Below are positions 1-5,681 of a stretch of 7,417 nt of DNA, piece by piece (position 1 is the first letter of the stretch; each line of letters starts with the position of its first letter). A program made the position numbers and the translations under genes. The stretch lies in NCBI GenBank assembly GCA_029865445.1, contig JAOUGY010000183.1, positions 1 through 7,417 on the forward strand, written 5' to 3'. The notes under the pieces were generated by a model. It did not search any database. It saw only the letters and a program-made list of their open reading frames with translations, and had not been told where the DNA came from. The DNA is from Acidimicrobiia bacterium (GTDB lineage: Bacteria > Actinomycetota > Acidimicrobiia > Spongiisociales > ZC4RG35).

Positions 1-1261
1 GAACGCCGTCCGCGATCGGCTCGCCGTCGAGCGAGATCGAAACCGGTCCGTCGGCCCCAACTTCGAGGCTGTCTCTCTCGGTGGCGAGCCCCACAACCAC
101 CTGGGAAGGCAAAATCCCGGTGCCAGAGACAGGTTCGAGTCCGCCATAGAAGTGGGCGAGAATCTCTGCATATCCGGCCCCGCCGCGCGCCATCGCCTCG
201 GCACCGAACTGACTCATACCCACCAGATGTCCCCACCCGTGACCGTCAAAGGTGTAGACCTTCTCGATCCGGGGCGGCCCGTCGATCGGTGGAATGAAGT
301 CGGCGTACGACTCGATCGTGAATGTCGGCGACAAGATCGTCTGAGGGTATGGCCGGTCGACGTCGGGTCTCATCACCGGAAGCAGGCCCTCGAGCGAGGG
401 GGCCGCCCTGTTGAGAGCCGTCCTCAGCTCCCAGGTGCCGATGCTCGTCACCCCATCGGTGCCGATCACCTCCACCCTCCACGCTCCGCCCCCATCGGCG
501 GTGGTGACGGTCTCCACCCCGATCAGCGCCCCCTGGAGGAGCCCGGCTTCACGGAGCAGCGTCGCCATGTCCCGCTCGTTCAACTCGAAGCCCCAGTCGA
601 CGAACGGCGAGTCTTCGCCCGGAGACTCCACGGCACGGAGATAGGGGGTGGGCGAGGCGCCCGGGAACACATCTTCGACGGAGCGGGTGCGTCCACCCGA
701 GGTCGACGAATACAGCGCCTGGGCCGGCTCACCCTCGTGGAGAAGAATCTCGGACCCGGTCGATTCGACGGCACGTTTCCACCGATCGCCTCCCCATCCT
801 TCTACAACCCCGACCCCCGAATAGACCTGACATTGGGTGGTGGCACAGATGTCGTAGCCGTACCGCCGCCCCGAGGATGTGCGACCGCGGCCCAGAGTCC
901 AGGCCAGGTAGGTCCGGGCGGCAACGGCCTGTGCTCTGAGCGCCTCTTCCGGCCACCCGAATGGCACCTCGGCGATCCCCTCCAGGTAGCGGTCGAGGGT
1001 TGTGGCCTCGGTGAGACCCAAACCTGCGGACGTCCCCACCACCGACAAGGGTCCGGCATAGCGAACATCGTCGACGACGATCCTTACCCCCTGGTCGGCC
1101 GAAATCGTCACGGTGTCCCCCGCCAGGGTGGGCGGCTCTTCGGGCGTCACCGTCGGAAAGAGCGTGAAGACCATCACGGCGGCGGCCAATCGATGAGACG
1201 CAGGGGGACCGGTCGACCCGGCCTCCCATCGAGTCGGGAACCGGAACCGTGCCGTTCGCAT
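1..1261 (-). CDS. SpoIID/LytB-domain peptidoglycan enzyme, 3' end cut by the window
   Basis: I translated this minus-strand frame by hand: 420 codons from the ATG at 1261 with no stop before base 1. Residues 25-40 are hydrophobic, so the protein is probably exported. SpoIID/LytB hallmarks follow in order: AEVPFGWPEEALRAQAVAAR (97-116), CATTQCQVYSG (139-149), ALYSSTSGGRT (182-192), and near the end GHGWGHLVGMSQFGAEA (340-356) followed by YAEILAHFY (364-372). SpoIID of sporulating Firmicutes is a lytic transglycosylase acting on denuded glycan strands, and LytB-type relatives modify or stimulate wall cleavage. E98 of the EVP motif lies where the family's essential glutamate is expected; C139 and C144 may correspond to the metal-site cysteines of clostridial SpoIID. 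The start shares one base with the murA stop (TGATG), indicating translational coupling. The family call is firm. The role in this organism, where sporulation is not implied, is inferred to be wall remodelling. Confidence 0.93.
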   Translation of the reverse strand, partial: MRTARFRFPTRWEAGSTGPPASHRLAAAVMVFTLFPTVTPEEPPTLAGDTVTISADQGVRIVVDDVRYAGPLSVVGTSAGLGLTEATTLDRYLEGIAEVPFGWPEEALRAQAVAARTYLAWTLGRGRTSSGRRYGYDICATTQCQVYSGVGVVEGWGGDRWKRAVESTGSEILLHEGEPAQALYSSTSGGRTRSVEDVFPGASPTPYLRAVESPGEDSPFVDWGFELNERDMATLLREAGLLQGALIGVETVTTADGGGAWRVEVIGTDGVTSIGTWELRTALNRAAPSLEGLLPVMRPDVDRPYPQTILSPTFTIESYADFIPPIDGPPRIEKVYTFDGHGWGHLVGMSQFGAEAMARGGAGYAEILAHFYGGLEPVSGTGILPSQVVVGLATERDSLEVGADGPVSISLDGEPIADGV

Positions 1262-2517
1262 CACTCTGCCCTGTGTTCGACGGCACCTCCGAGGGCGGCG
1301 AGCTTGGAGGCAAAACCCTCGTACCCACGATCGATGTGATGCGCATCGCCCACGACGGTCACGCCATCGGCGCGCAATCCGGCAAGGACCAGAGCCGCCC
1401 CGGCCCGGATGTCATGGGCCAGTACAGGCGCTCCGCTGAGCCGCTCCACCCCCCGGATCACGGCGTGCTGCCATTCGGTGGTGATGTCGGCGCCCATGCG
1501 GAGCAACTCACCGACGTACCGGAATCTGGCGTCGTAGAGGTTCTCGGTGATCACCGACGTTCCGTCGGCGACGCTGAGCAAGGCCACCATCTGCGGGTGC
1601 ATGTCGGTGTGGAATCCCGGGAAGGGAAGGGTCGCGAAATCGACGGCCTTGGGACGCTCGGGTCCCTGGATCCGCATCCACCCCTCCCCTCGCTCGACTT
1701 CACATCCGGTCTCCTCGAGTTTGAGAAGTTCCATGCGCAGGTGCGAGGGCACGCACGACGTGACGGTGATGTCCCCGCCAGTGATGGCTCCGGCGATCGC
1801 ATACGTCCCGGCTTCGAGCCGATCGGGTATCACGCCATGCCGAACCGGTTCGAGATTTTCGACGCCCGTGATGCGAATGATGGCCGAGCCCGCTCCCTCG
1901 ATGTGCGCTCCCATCGAACAGAGCATGGACGCCAGGTCCTCGATCTCGGGTTCTCGAGCCGCGTTGATGATGACCGTTTCACCGTCGGCCAGTGTTCCGG
2001 CGAGCAACATGTTCTCGGTGGCTCCGACACTCGGAAACGGCAACTCCACTTCCGTCCCTCTGAGCTTGCCTTCACACTTTCCTACGAGGACCCCGTGCAC
2101 GAGTTCGAAGTGGGCGCCCATCTGCTCGAGTCCACCGAGGTGGAAGTCGATGGGGCGCGCCCCCAGGTCGTCGCCGCCAGGAAGCGCGACCCTGGCCTCG
2201 CCACAGCGGGCCAGCAGCGGCCCCAGCACGATGATGGAGGCACGCATGGCTCGCACCAGTTCGATCGGCGCCTCCGGGTCGAGTGAGTCTGGGATGACAA
2301 CAGAGAGCTCGTGACCATCGAGTTTGGTGTGTGCGCCCATGTGGCCGAGCACCCGTCCCATGAGCTCGACGTCGAGGATGGCGGGCACGTTGGAGATGAT
2401 GTGGCGGCCCGGGGCGAGAAGGGTGGCGGCCATCTCTTTGAGTACGGCGTTCTTGGCACCTAGTACTCCGACGGTCCCCCGGAGCGGCCGACCGCCCTCC
2501 ACGACGATGGCTGGCAT
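1261..2517 (-). CDS. murA: UDP-N-acetylglucosamine 1-carboxyvinyltransferase MurA
   Basis: MurA transfers enolpyruvate from PEP to UDP-GlcNAc in the cytoplasm, the first committed step of peptidoglycan synthesis. The 418-residue protein spans the full family length with the two-lobed EPSP-synthase-like fold. Visible motifs are GAKNAVLK with K22 and N23 (substrate binding), LVRAMRASI (87-95), ALPGGDDLGARPIDFHL (111-127), the FHTDMHPQ segment holding the general-base Asp, and HDIRAGAALVLAGL plus HIDRGYEG near the C-terminus. The PEP-binding cysteine of E. coli MurA (PGGC, Cys115) is Asp116 here, as in Mycobacterium tuberculosis MurA, so intrinsic fosfomycin tolerance is expected. The start is supported by the family N-terminus and by a TAGACT hexamer 7 nt upstream, fitting a leaderless transcript. 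The spoIID-like gene follows in the same unit. Confidence 0.98.
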   Translation of the reverse strand: MPAIVVEGGRPLRGTVGVLGAKNAVLKEMAATLLAPGRHIISNVPAILDVELMGRVLGHMGAHTKLDGHELSVVIPDSLDPEAPIELVRAMRASIIVLGPLLARCGEARVALPGGDDLGARPIDFHLGGLEQMGAHFELVHGVLVGKCEGKLRGTEVELPFPSVGATENMLLAGTLADGETVIINAAREPEIEDLASMLCSMGAHIEGAGSAIIRITGVENLEPVRHGVIPDRLEAGTYAIAGAITGGDITVTSCVPSHLRMELLKLEETGCEVERGEGWMRIQGPERPKAVDFATLPFPGFHTDMHPQMVALLSVADGTSVITENLYDARFRYVGELLRMGADITTEWQHAVIRGVERLSGAPVLAHDIRAGAALVLAGLRADGVTVVGDAHHIDRGYEGFASKLAALGGAVEHRAE

Positions 2518-2524
2518 GTGATCC

Positions 2525-2530
2525 AGTCTA
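2525..2530 (-). promoter_or_regulatory. Candidate -10 element of murA (leaderless)
   Basis: On the minus strand TAGACT (TAnnnT type) ends 7 nt before the murA ATG. Transcription would then begin at or within a base or two of the start codon. An AGGAGG-like string does not precede the ATG on this strand, in keeping with leaderless initiation. No good -35 hexamer is visible. Inference from spacing only. Confidence 0.5.
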
Positions 2531-2534
2531 AGGA

Positions 2535-2579
2535 GGCTCCCGAGTCAGCTCGCCCCGGTCGCCCCGGTCCCGGGGAGCC
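2535..2579. repeat. Inverted and tandem repeats in the murA-rpiB divergent region
   Basis: GGCTCCC (2535-2541) and GGGAGCC (2573-2579) are perfect 7-bp inverted arms. Between them GCCCCGGTC occurs twice in tandem (2552-2560, 2561-2569), and CCCCGG/CCGGGG (2562-2567, 2570-2575) forms a tight palindrome. All lie between the two candidate -10 elements of the divergent genes, so they could be an operator or simply GC-rich low-complexity sequence. Confidence 0.4.
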
Positions 2580-2597
2580 CGGAAGTGCCCGTGCCGC

Positions 2598-2603
2598 TAC
2601 CCT
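2598..2603 (+). promoter_or_regulatory. Candidate -10 element of rpiB (leaderless)
   Basis: TACCCT (TAnnnT type) ends 8 nt before the ATG at 2612, and no purine-rich ribosome binding site is seen before that ATG. This favours transcription starting at or next to the start codon and supports 2612 over the upstream GTG at 2585, which would add nine residues not found in the family. Confidence 0.45.
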
Positions 2604-2611
2604 GCCCGAGC

Positions 2612-3052
2612 ATGCGGATCGCATTGGGCTCGGACCACGCAGGTTTTCCTCTCAAACAGCAGCTCGCTCGACGCCTCGCCGAGTCGGGCGTGACGGTGTT
2701 CGACCTGGGCACCCACTCCGACGACCCGGTGGACTATCCCGATTTCGCGGCAGCGGTGGCGCGGGCCGTCGGTGATGGTCGAGCCGACCGGGGAATAGTC
2801 GTCTGCGGCTCGGGCGCAGGGGCGTGTGTCGCCGCCAACAAGATCAAGGGCATCCGCGCCGCGGTCGCACACGACACGTACACGGCCCACCAATCCGTCG
2901 AACACGACGACGTGAATGTGCTGTGCCTGGGTGCACGTGTAATCGGCATCGCACTCGCAGATGAGGTCGTCGACTCGTTCATCGGAGCGAAGTTCAGCGG
3001 CGAGGACCGGCATCGCCGGCGTCTCGACAAAGTGAAAGCCCTCGAAGGCTGA
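2612..3052 (+). CDS. rpiB: Ribose-5-phosphate isomerase B
   Basis: RpiB (LacAB/RpiB family) interconverts ribose 5-phosphate and ribulose 5-phosphate in the pentose phosphate pathway, in the cytoplasm. The 146-residue protein begins MRIALGSDHAGFPLK, the typical family N-terminus with the D8-H9 phosphate/ring-opening region, followed by DLGTHSDDPVDYPDFA (31-46), the catalytic loop VCGSGAGACVAANK (64-77) with Cys65, and EHDDVNVLCLGARVIG (97-112) with His98. I chose the ATG at 2612 because upstream in-frame residues do not match the family. Cys65 is of the E. coli type, unlike M. tuberculosis RpiB, which lacks this cysteine and uses a glutamate. The gene is divergent from murA and convergent with the thioredoxin-like lipoprotein gene, only 4 bp separating the two stop codons. 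Confidence 0.97.
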   Translation: MRIALGSDHAGFPLKQQLARRLAESGVTVFDLGTHSDDPVDYPDFAAAVARAVGDGRADRGIVVCGSGAGACVAANKIKGIRAAVAHDTYTAHQSVEHDDVNVLCLGARVIGIALADEVVDSFIGAKFSGEDRHRRRLDKVKALEG

Positions 3053-3056
3053 GCCG

Positions 3057-3644
3057 TCAGGTCTGCGACAGGTTCTCGAACAATCGGCCGATCTGATCGG
3101 CGCCGAGTTCCCCGGCCACTCTCCCCACCACGGCTCCGCTCGAGTCCACTGCCACCCAGAACGGGTACGACGTGAGCCCGAATGCCCGGGCCGCAGTCGA
3201 ATCCTCGTCGTCCATGATCAGCAGCTGATCCCAGCCTTCCCGATCGAGCCATGCTGCAGGCGGGAAGTTGGGCTGGCCGCGCTGGGAGCCGGTGGCGATC
3301 GCCACGACGTCGACACCGAGCCTGTCGGGGTTGCCCTCCAGCCACTCGACGATGCGGGGGACTTCGGCCTGGCAATGGGGGCACCAGTGAGCGACGAACA
3401 CCAGCAGCGTCGGCGCCGATCCGGGCGTGAACGCCACCGCCTCGCCGGCGCTGTTCACGCCTGACACGCTCGGGCTCGGCTGGCCGAGGGCGCCGTCGGT
3501 CGACGCCGAGTCGAAGGGGGGCAGGAGGGTGCCGTCGATCGTGACGGCGCCGTACGCCTCGTTCGCGAACTGGTTTGACGTATCGCCGCCGCAGGCACCG
3601 AGCAGCAGGGCCAGCGCCGCGATACCCAGGATGGTCTTCTTCAT
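3057..3644 (-). CDS. Thioredoxin-fold (TlpA-like) lipoprotein with CPHC active site
   Basis: A 195-residue protein starting MKKTILGIAALALLLGAC: a lipoprotein signal with lipobox LGAC, so Cys18 should be lipidated and the domain should face outward from the membrane. A linker (about 19-60) leads to a thioredoxin fold: VFVAHWCPHCQAEVPRIVEW (82-101) with Cys88 and Cys91, and a cis-proline segment TSYPFWVAVD (Pro161). The fold and WLEGNPDR-type layout resemble TlpA/ResA proteins, but the dipeptide between the cysteines is Pro-His, as in the strong oxidant DsbA. The start is fixed by a strong AAGGAGA ribosome binding site and by the 4-bp ATGA overlap with the upstream dsbB-like gene. Context suggests it is the thiol oxidase partner of that membrane protein; a reductase or cytochrome c maturation role is possible but less supported. 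Confidence 0.9.
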   Translation of the reverse strand: MKKTILGIAALALLLGACGGDTSNQFANEAYGAVTIDGTLLPPFDSASTDGALGQPSPSVSGVNSAGEAVAFTPGSAPTLLVFVAHWCPHCQAEVPRIVEWLEGNPDRLGVDVVAIATGSQRGQPNFPPAAWLDREGWDQLLIMDDEDSTAARAFGLTSYPFWVAVDSSGAVVGRVAGELGADQIGRLFENLSQT

Positions 3645-4132
3645 GTCGTCTCCTTCGAGATGAGTGCAATGATCAAGAGAAAGCCGGCCGCGGCCATGAA
3701 CGGGATCGAGACGAACCCGAACTGGTTGACGTACTTGGCCGTACATGGCACGCCAACTGCGCAGGCGGTGGATCCGGTGAGTCCCGGGAACGTCTGCAAC
3801 AGGTAGTGGTACACGCTGATACAGCCTCCGATGACCGCCAGCGGCAGCGCATAGAACTTCACGGAGCTGTCCTTGCGCAATGCCGCGATCACGAGGATCA
3901 CGGCCAGCGGGTACATGGCGATGCGTTGGTACCAGCACAGCCGGCAGGGCTCGAATCCGAAGACTTCGGAGTAGATGAGGCTGCCGGTGGTGGCGACGAG
4001 CGCAACCGCAGCTGCCGTCCGGGTGGCAGGGAGAATCTGCCGAGCCGACGGCACGAAGATGACCAGGATGGCGACGCCGATCGCCAAGAGCGCCAGGCTC
4101 GAGACGATCAGGTTGTAGACATCAACCGACAT
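3641..4132 (-). CDS. Disulfide bond formation protein DsbB/BdbC family
   Basis: An integral membrane protein of 163 residues. DsbB-type proteins re-oxidise a periplasmic or extracellular thiol oxidase and pass electrons to quinone. Seen here: hydrophobic segments at about 6-27, 38-57, 70-86, 94-113 and 141-158; a CxxC pair in EPCRLCWYQRIAMYPL (61-76; Cys63, Cys66); a second pair Cys124 and Cys130 in a loop (ACAVGVPC); then VNQFGFVSIPFMA (135-147), a strong family signature. It has one more N-terminal membrane segment than E. coli DsbB. The ATG at 4132 lies only 3 nt beyond the CCA end of tRNA-Glu, leaving no room for an ordinary leader; translation may depend on tRNA excision producing a near-leaderless mRNA, or a later in-frame start may be used. 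Its stop overlaps the start of the CPHC lipoprotein by 4 bp. Confidence 0.94.
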   Translation of the reverse strand: MSVDVYNLIVSSLALLAIGVAILVIFVPSARQILPATRTAAAVALVATTGSLIYSEVFGFEPCRLCWYQRIAMYPLAVILVIAALRKDSSVKFYALPLAVIGGCISVYHYLLQTFPGLTGSTACAVGVPCTAKYVNQFGFVSIPFMAAAGFLLIIALISKETT

Positions 4133-4135
4133 GTG

Positions 4136-4211
4136 TGGCAGCCCCGACCAGGTTCGAACTGGCGTTTCCGGCTTGAAAGGCCGGCGTCCTAGACCGCTGG
4201 ACGACGGGGCC
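4136..4211 (-). tRNA. tRNA-Glu (anticodon UUC)
   Basis: A 76-nt cloverleaf can be folded by hand. The acceptor arm GGCCCCG pairs with CGGGGCT (one G-U at the first pair), followed by discriminator G and an encoded CCA (4138-4136). The anticodon stem CCGGC/GCCGG encloses the loop CTTTCAA, giving anticodon TTC (complement of 4175-4177), which reads GAA/GAG glutamate codons. The T-arm GCCAG/CTGGT holds TTCGAAC. The dsbB-like start codon lies 3 nt downstream, so the two are probably cotranscribed. Confidence 0.95.
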
Positions 4212-4222
4212 GTGTGAACACA

Positions 4223-4228
4223 AGGCTA
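4223..4228 (-). promoter_or_regulatory. Candidate -10 element for tRNA-Glu
   Basis: On the minus strand TAGCCT lies 11 nt upstream of the mature tRNA 5' end, with a weak TTTCAA-type -35 about 16 bp further upstream (4245-4250). The hexamer includes the TAG stop of the 53-codon ORF upstream. It would start a transcript carrying the tRNA and probably the dsbB-like and thioredoxin-like genes. Inferred from position and consensus only. Confidence 0.4.
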
Positions 4229-4387
4229 GTGGACATCCAGCGGGTTGAAACTCATCGCGCCGAGCTCTCTGGCAGAGAACACCCGAGCAACTCGAAGCCG
4301 TGAAACAGCCTCAACGAGTGCGGCGTCCAACTCGTTCAACGCACGGAGCGCTTCGCAGTCGAGTCGGACCGATTTGGTTCGAGTCAT
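4226..4387 (-). CDS. Possible small protein, 53 aa, RHH-like N-terminus
   Basis: A short minus-strand frame starting MTRTKSVRLDCEALRALNEL and ending AMSFNPLDVH before a TAG. The first 20 residues resemble the beta strand and first helix of ribbon-helix-helix antitoxins (TKSVRLD then a helix), but the usual Gly-x-Ser turn before the second helix is missing. A longer in-frame start at 4537 adds an Arg-rich stretch that looks non-coding, so I prefer the internal ATG at 4387; only a weak AGG lies before it. It is divergent from the MazF-like gene and sits just upstream of tRNA-Glu. It may be a decayed antitoxin, a real small regulator, or chance. No family is assigned with confidence. Confidence 0.3.
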   Translation of the reverse strand: MTRTKSVRLDCEALRALNELDAALVEAVSRLRVARVFSARELGAMSFNPLDVH

Positions 4388-4441
4388 ACGCCTGACGTAG
4401 CCCGGCGATCGGCGCCATCGTCGGCGGTGACGTCGGGGTGA

Positions 4442-4573
4442 CCGAGCGCCGGTCCCGCGCCGCCGCCCTGGCTTCGCGGCAGAGCCCACCGTCAATCGGC
4501 AACGGTTGCCGGCAGCGACCACGCCGCTGATGATCAAGCGTTCATCGATGCGGTGAGCCTCGACGAGGCGTGA
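4442..4573 (+). pseudogene. Possible relic of the antitoxin upstream of the MazF-like gene
   Basis: In the frame ending with TGA at 4571-4573, an open stretch without a convincing start ends SDHAADDQAFIDAVSLDEA. Its stop overlaps the GTG start of the MazF-like toxin in a GTGA arrangement, the layout typical of antitoxin-toxin operons. The acidic, helix-prone tail fits an antitoxin C-terminus, while the part further upstream is Pro/Arg-rich and shows no DNA-binding domain. I infer an antitoxin reduced to its tail; chance is a real alternative. Confidence 0.25.
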
Positions 4574-4902
4574 GACGCGCCGAGATCTGGACCGCTGCCG
4601 CAGGCAGCGGCTACACCGGCAAGCCGCGTCCGGTAGTGATCATCCAAGACGATCGCTTCGATGCGACCGGTTCGGTGACCGTGTGCGCTATCACCACCGA
4701 TCCGACCGAGGTACCGCTGATTCGGCTGCCCATCGTGCCCGACGATCAGAACGGCCTGCGGATGCCCCGCAGCCTGATGGTGGACACGGTCACCACCGTG
4801 CCACGCGCGAAGCTCGGCGAGCGAGTCGGACGTCTCGCCGACAAAGACATGGTCAGACTCGGCCGCGCCATCGTCGTCTTCTTCGGCCTGGCAGGCAGCT
4901 GA
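4570..4902 (+). CDS. MazF/PemK-family toxin (endoribonuclease), no intact antitoxin adjacent
   Basis: A 110-residue protein of typical MazF length. MazF toxins are cytoplasmic ribonucleases that cut mRNA or stable RNA at short sequences and are neutralised by a cognate antitoxin. Visible motifs: RRAEIWTAA at the start, GKPRPVVIIQDDRFD (17-31) with the conserved active-site Arg20, the second strand VCAITTDP with Thr42/Thr43, and LMVDTVTTVPRAKLGERVGRL near the C-terminus, all characteristic of the actinobacterial branch. The GTG start is chosen because the family begins at this motif; its GTGA overlaps a possible upstream stop. There is no clear ribosome binding site, consistent with coupled translation. 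No complete antitoxin is found directly before or after it, so it is either orphan, decaying, or served by a gene outside the expected place. The key residues are intact, so the sequence gives no reason to call it inactive. Confidence 0.93.
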   Translation: MRRAEIWTAAAGSGYTGKPRPVVIIQDDRFDATGSVTVCAITTDPTEVPLIRLPIVPDDQNGLRMPRSLMVDTVTTVPRAKLGERVGRLADKDMVRLGRAIVVFFGLAGS

Positions 4903-5131
4903 CCGACCCGATCCTGGAGATGCCGTTCTCGCGCCTTCGACGAAATGTGCGTTCGTGTACCCGTGTTGTTGATCGGTGCATCCGCACAGTGCCCGGCACC
5001 TCGGGGTCGGAGCTTCACGGCCGAGTCGGCAACGCTTCGGCCCACACACTTGGGGGATCGGGCTCCCGACCCCGACACGGCTCCCGTTCCGAGGAGGCTG
5101 ATGATCCTCGACTGAAGGGTATCGTGCACCT
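4903..5131. other. Intergenic stretch between the MazF-like and DUF1801 genes
   Basis: I see no convincing gene in these 229 bp on either strand. The clearest structure is an imperfect GC-rich hairpin at 5053-5073 (GGGGaTCGG, loop GCTC, CCGACCCC) with no following T-run, so it is a weak terminator candidate for the MazF-like gene. The right end holds the probable DUF1801 promoter. Confidence 0.4.
5120..5125 (+). promoter_or_regulatory. Candidate -10 element of the DUF1801 gene (leaderless)
   Basis: TATCGT (TAnnnT type) ends 6 nt before the ATG at 5132, placing the expected transcription start on the A of the start codon. No ribosome binding site lies between the two. No clear -35 hexamer is seen. 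Confidence 0.5.
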
Positions 5132-5599
5132 ATGAGGAGTGCCGGTCGCGCCGCCGCTCAGCGCATCATCGATGACGTGACTCACGAGGGTCGCCGCCGC
5201 GACGCCGAGGAACTGATGGCCTTCATCGCCGACATCACGGGTGAGGAGCCGAAGGTGTGGAACGCCAAGAACATCGGGTACGGGCAATACCACTACCGGT
5301 ACAAGACCGGCCAGGAGGGCGACTTCTTCACCATTGGATTCTCGCCGAGGAAGGACCGCATCACCCTCTACGTCATGTCGGGCCTGAGGGGCTTCGACGA
5401 CATCCTTGACCGACTCGGCCCACACACGACTGGCAAGTCGACCGTCCATCTCAAACGTCTCGGTGACGTCGATCGCACGGTCCTCGCAGAGTTGATAACC
5501 GAATGCGTGACCCACGTCGAGGCAGTCGAACGTTCGCTGGGCGCGATTCCGCGCATGAGCGACATCCCGCCTCGGACCCCGCCGGATGTCGTCGACTGA
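5132..5599 (+). CDS. DUF1801 domain protein
   Basis: A 155-residue soluble protein with the DUF1801 pattern: RRRDAEELMAFIADITGEEP (21-40), VWNAKNIGYGQYHYRYKTG (42-60), TIGFSPRKDRITLYVMSG (67-84), and LGPHTTGKSTVHLKRLGDVD (95-114) ending with VLAELITECV. The family is common in actinobacteria and other bacteria, with a compact alpha/beta fold; its biochemical activity is not established. The start fits a leaderless transcript and leaves a slightly short N-terminus compared with many relatives. Residues 140-155 form a Pro-rich tail beyond the domain. The gene sits between two MazF modules with its own promoter, so I do not infer a functional link from position alone. No signal peptide or membrane segment is seen. 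Confidence 0.88.
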   Translation: MRSAGRAAAQRIIDDVTHEGRRRDAEELMAFIADITGEEPKVWNAKNIGYGQYHYRYKTGQEGDFFTIGFSPRKDRITLYVMSGLRGFDDILDRLGPHTTGKSTVHLKRLGDVDRTVLAELITECVTHVEAVERSLGAIPRMSDIPPRTPPDVVD

Positions 5600-5681
5600 C
5601 AGATTAGGAACTTGGTCTGACCACCCTGGAATCGATCCGACTTCGAGCCGATGCGGGGGCGCCGGATCCAGAACCGGAAGC

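Noticed and set aside
152..1339. Long plus-strand open frame of 395 codons
   Set aside because: It is antisense to the SpoIID/LytB gene, which has clear family motifs in the opposite strand; the plus-strand product is Arg/Gly/Pro-rich and resembles no family.
1249..2286. Plus-strand open frame of 345 codons
   Set aside because: Antisense shadow of murA in high-GC DNA with no recognisable motif.
2734..3669. Minus-strand open frame of 311 codons across rpiB and the lipoprotein gene
   Set aside because: Very Arg-rich, and it overlaps two well-supported genes in other frames.
5053..5073. GC-rich hairpin as an intrinsic terminator
   Set aside because: The stem has a bulge and no T-run follows, so it is only mentioned as a weak structure in the intergenic entry.
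4746..5129. Minus-strand open frame of 127 codons behind the first MazF as a possible antitoxin
   Set aside because: Its C-terminal half is antisense to the MazF gene and the rest shows no DNA-binding pattern or start signal.
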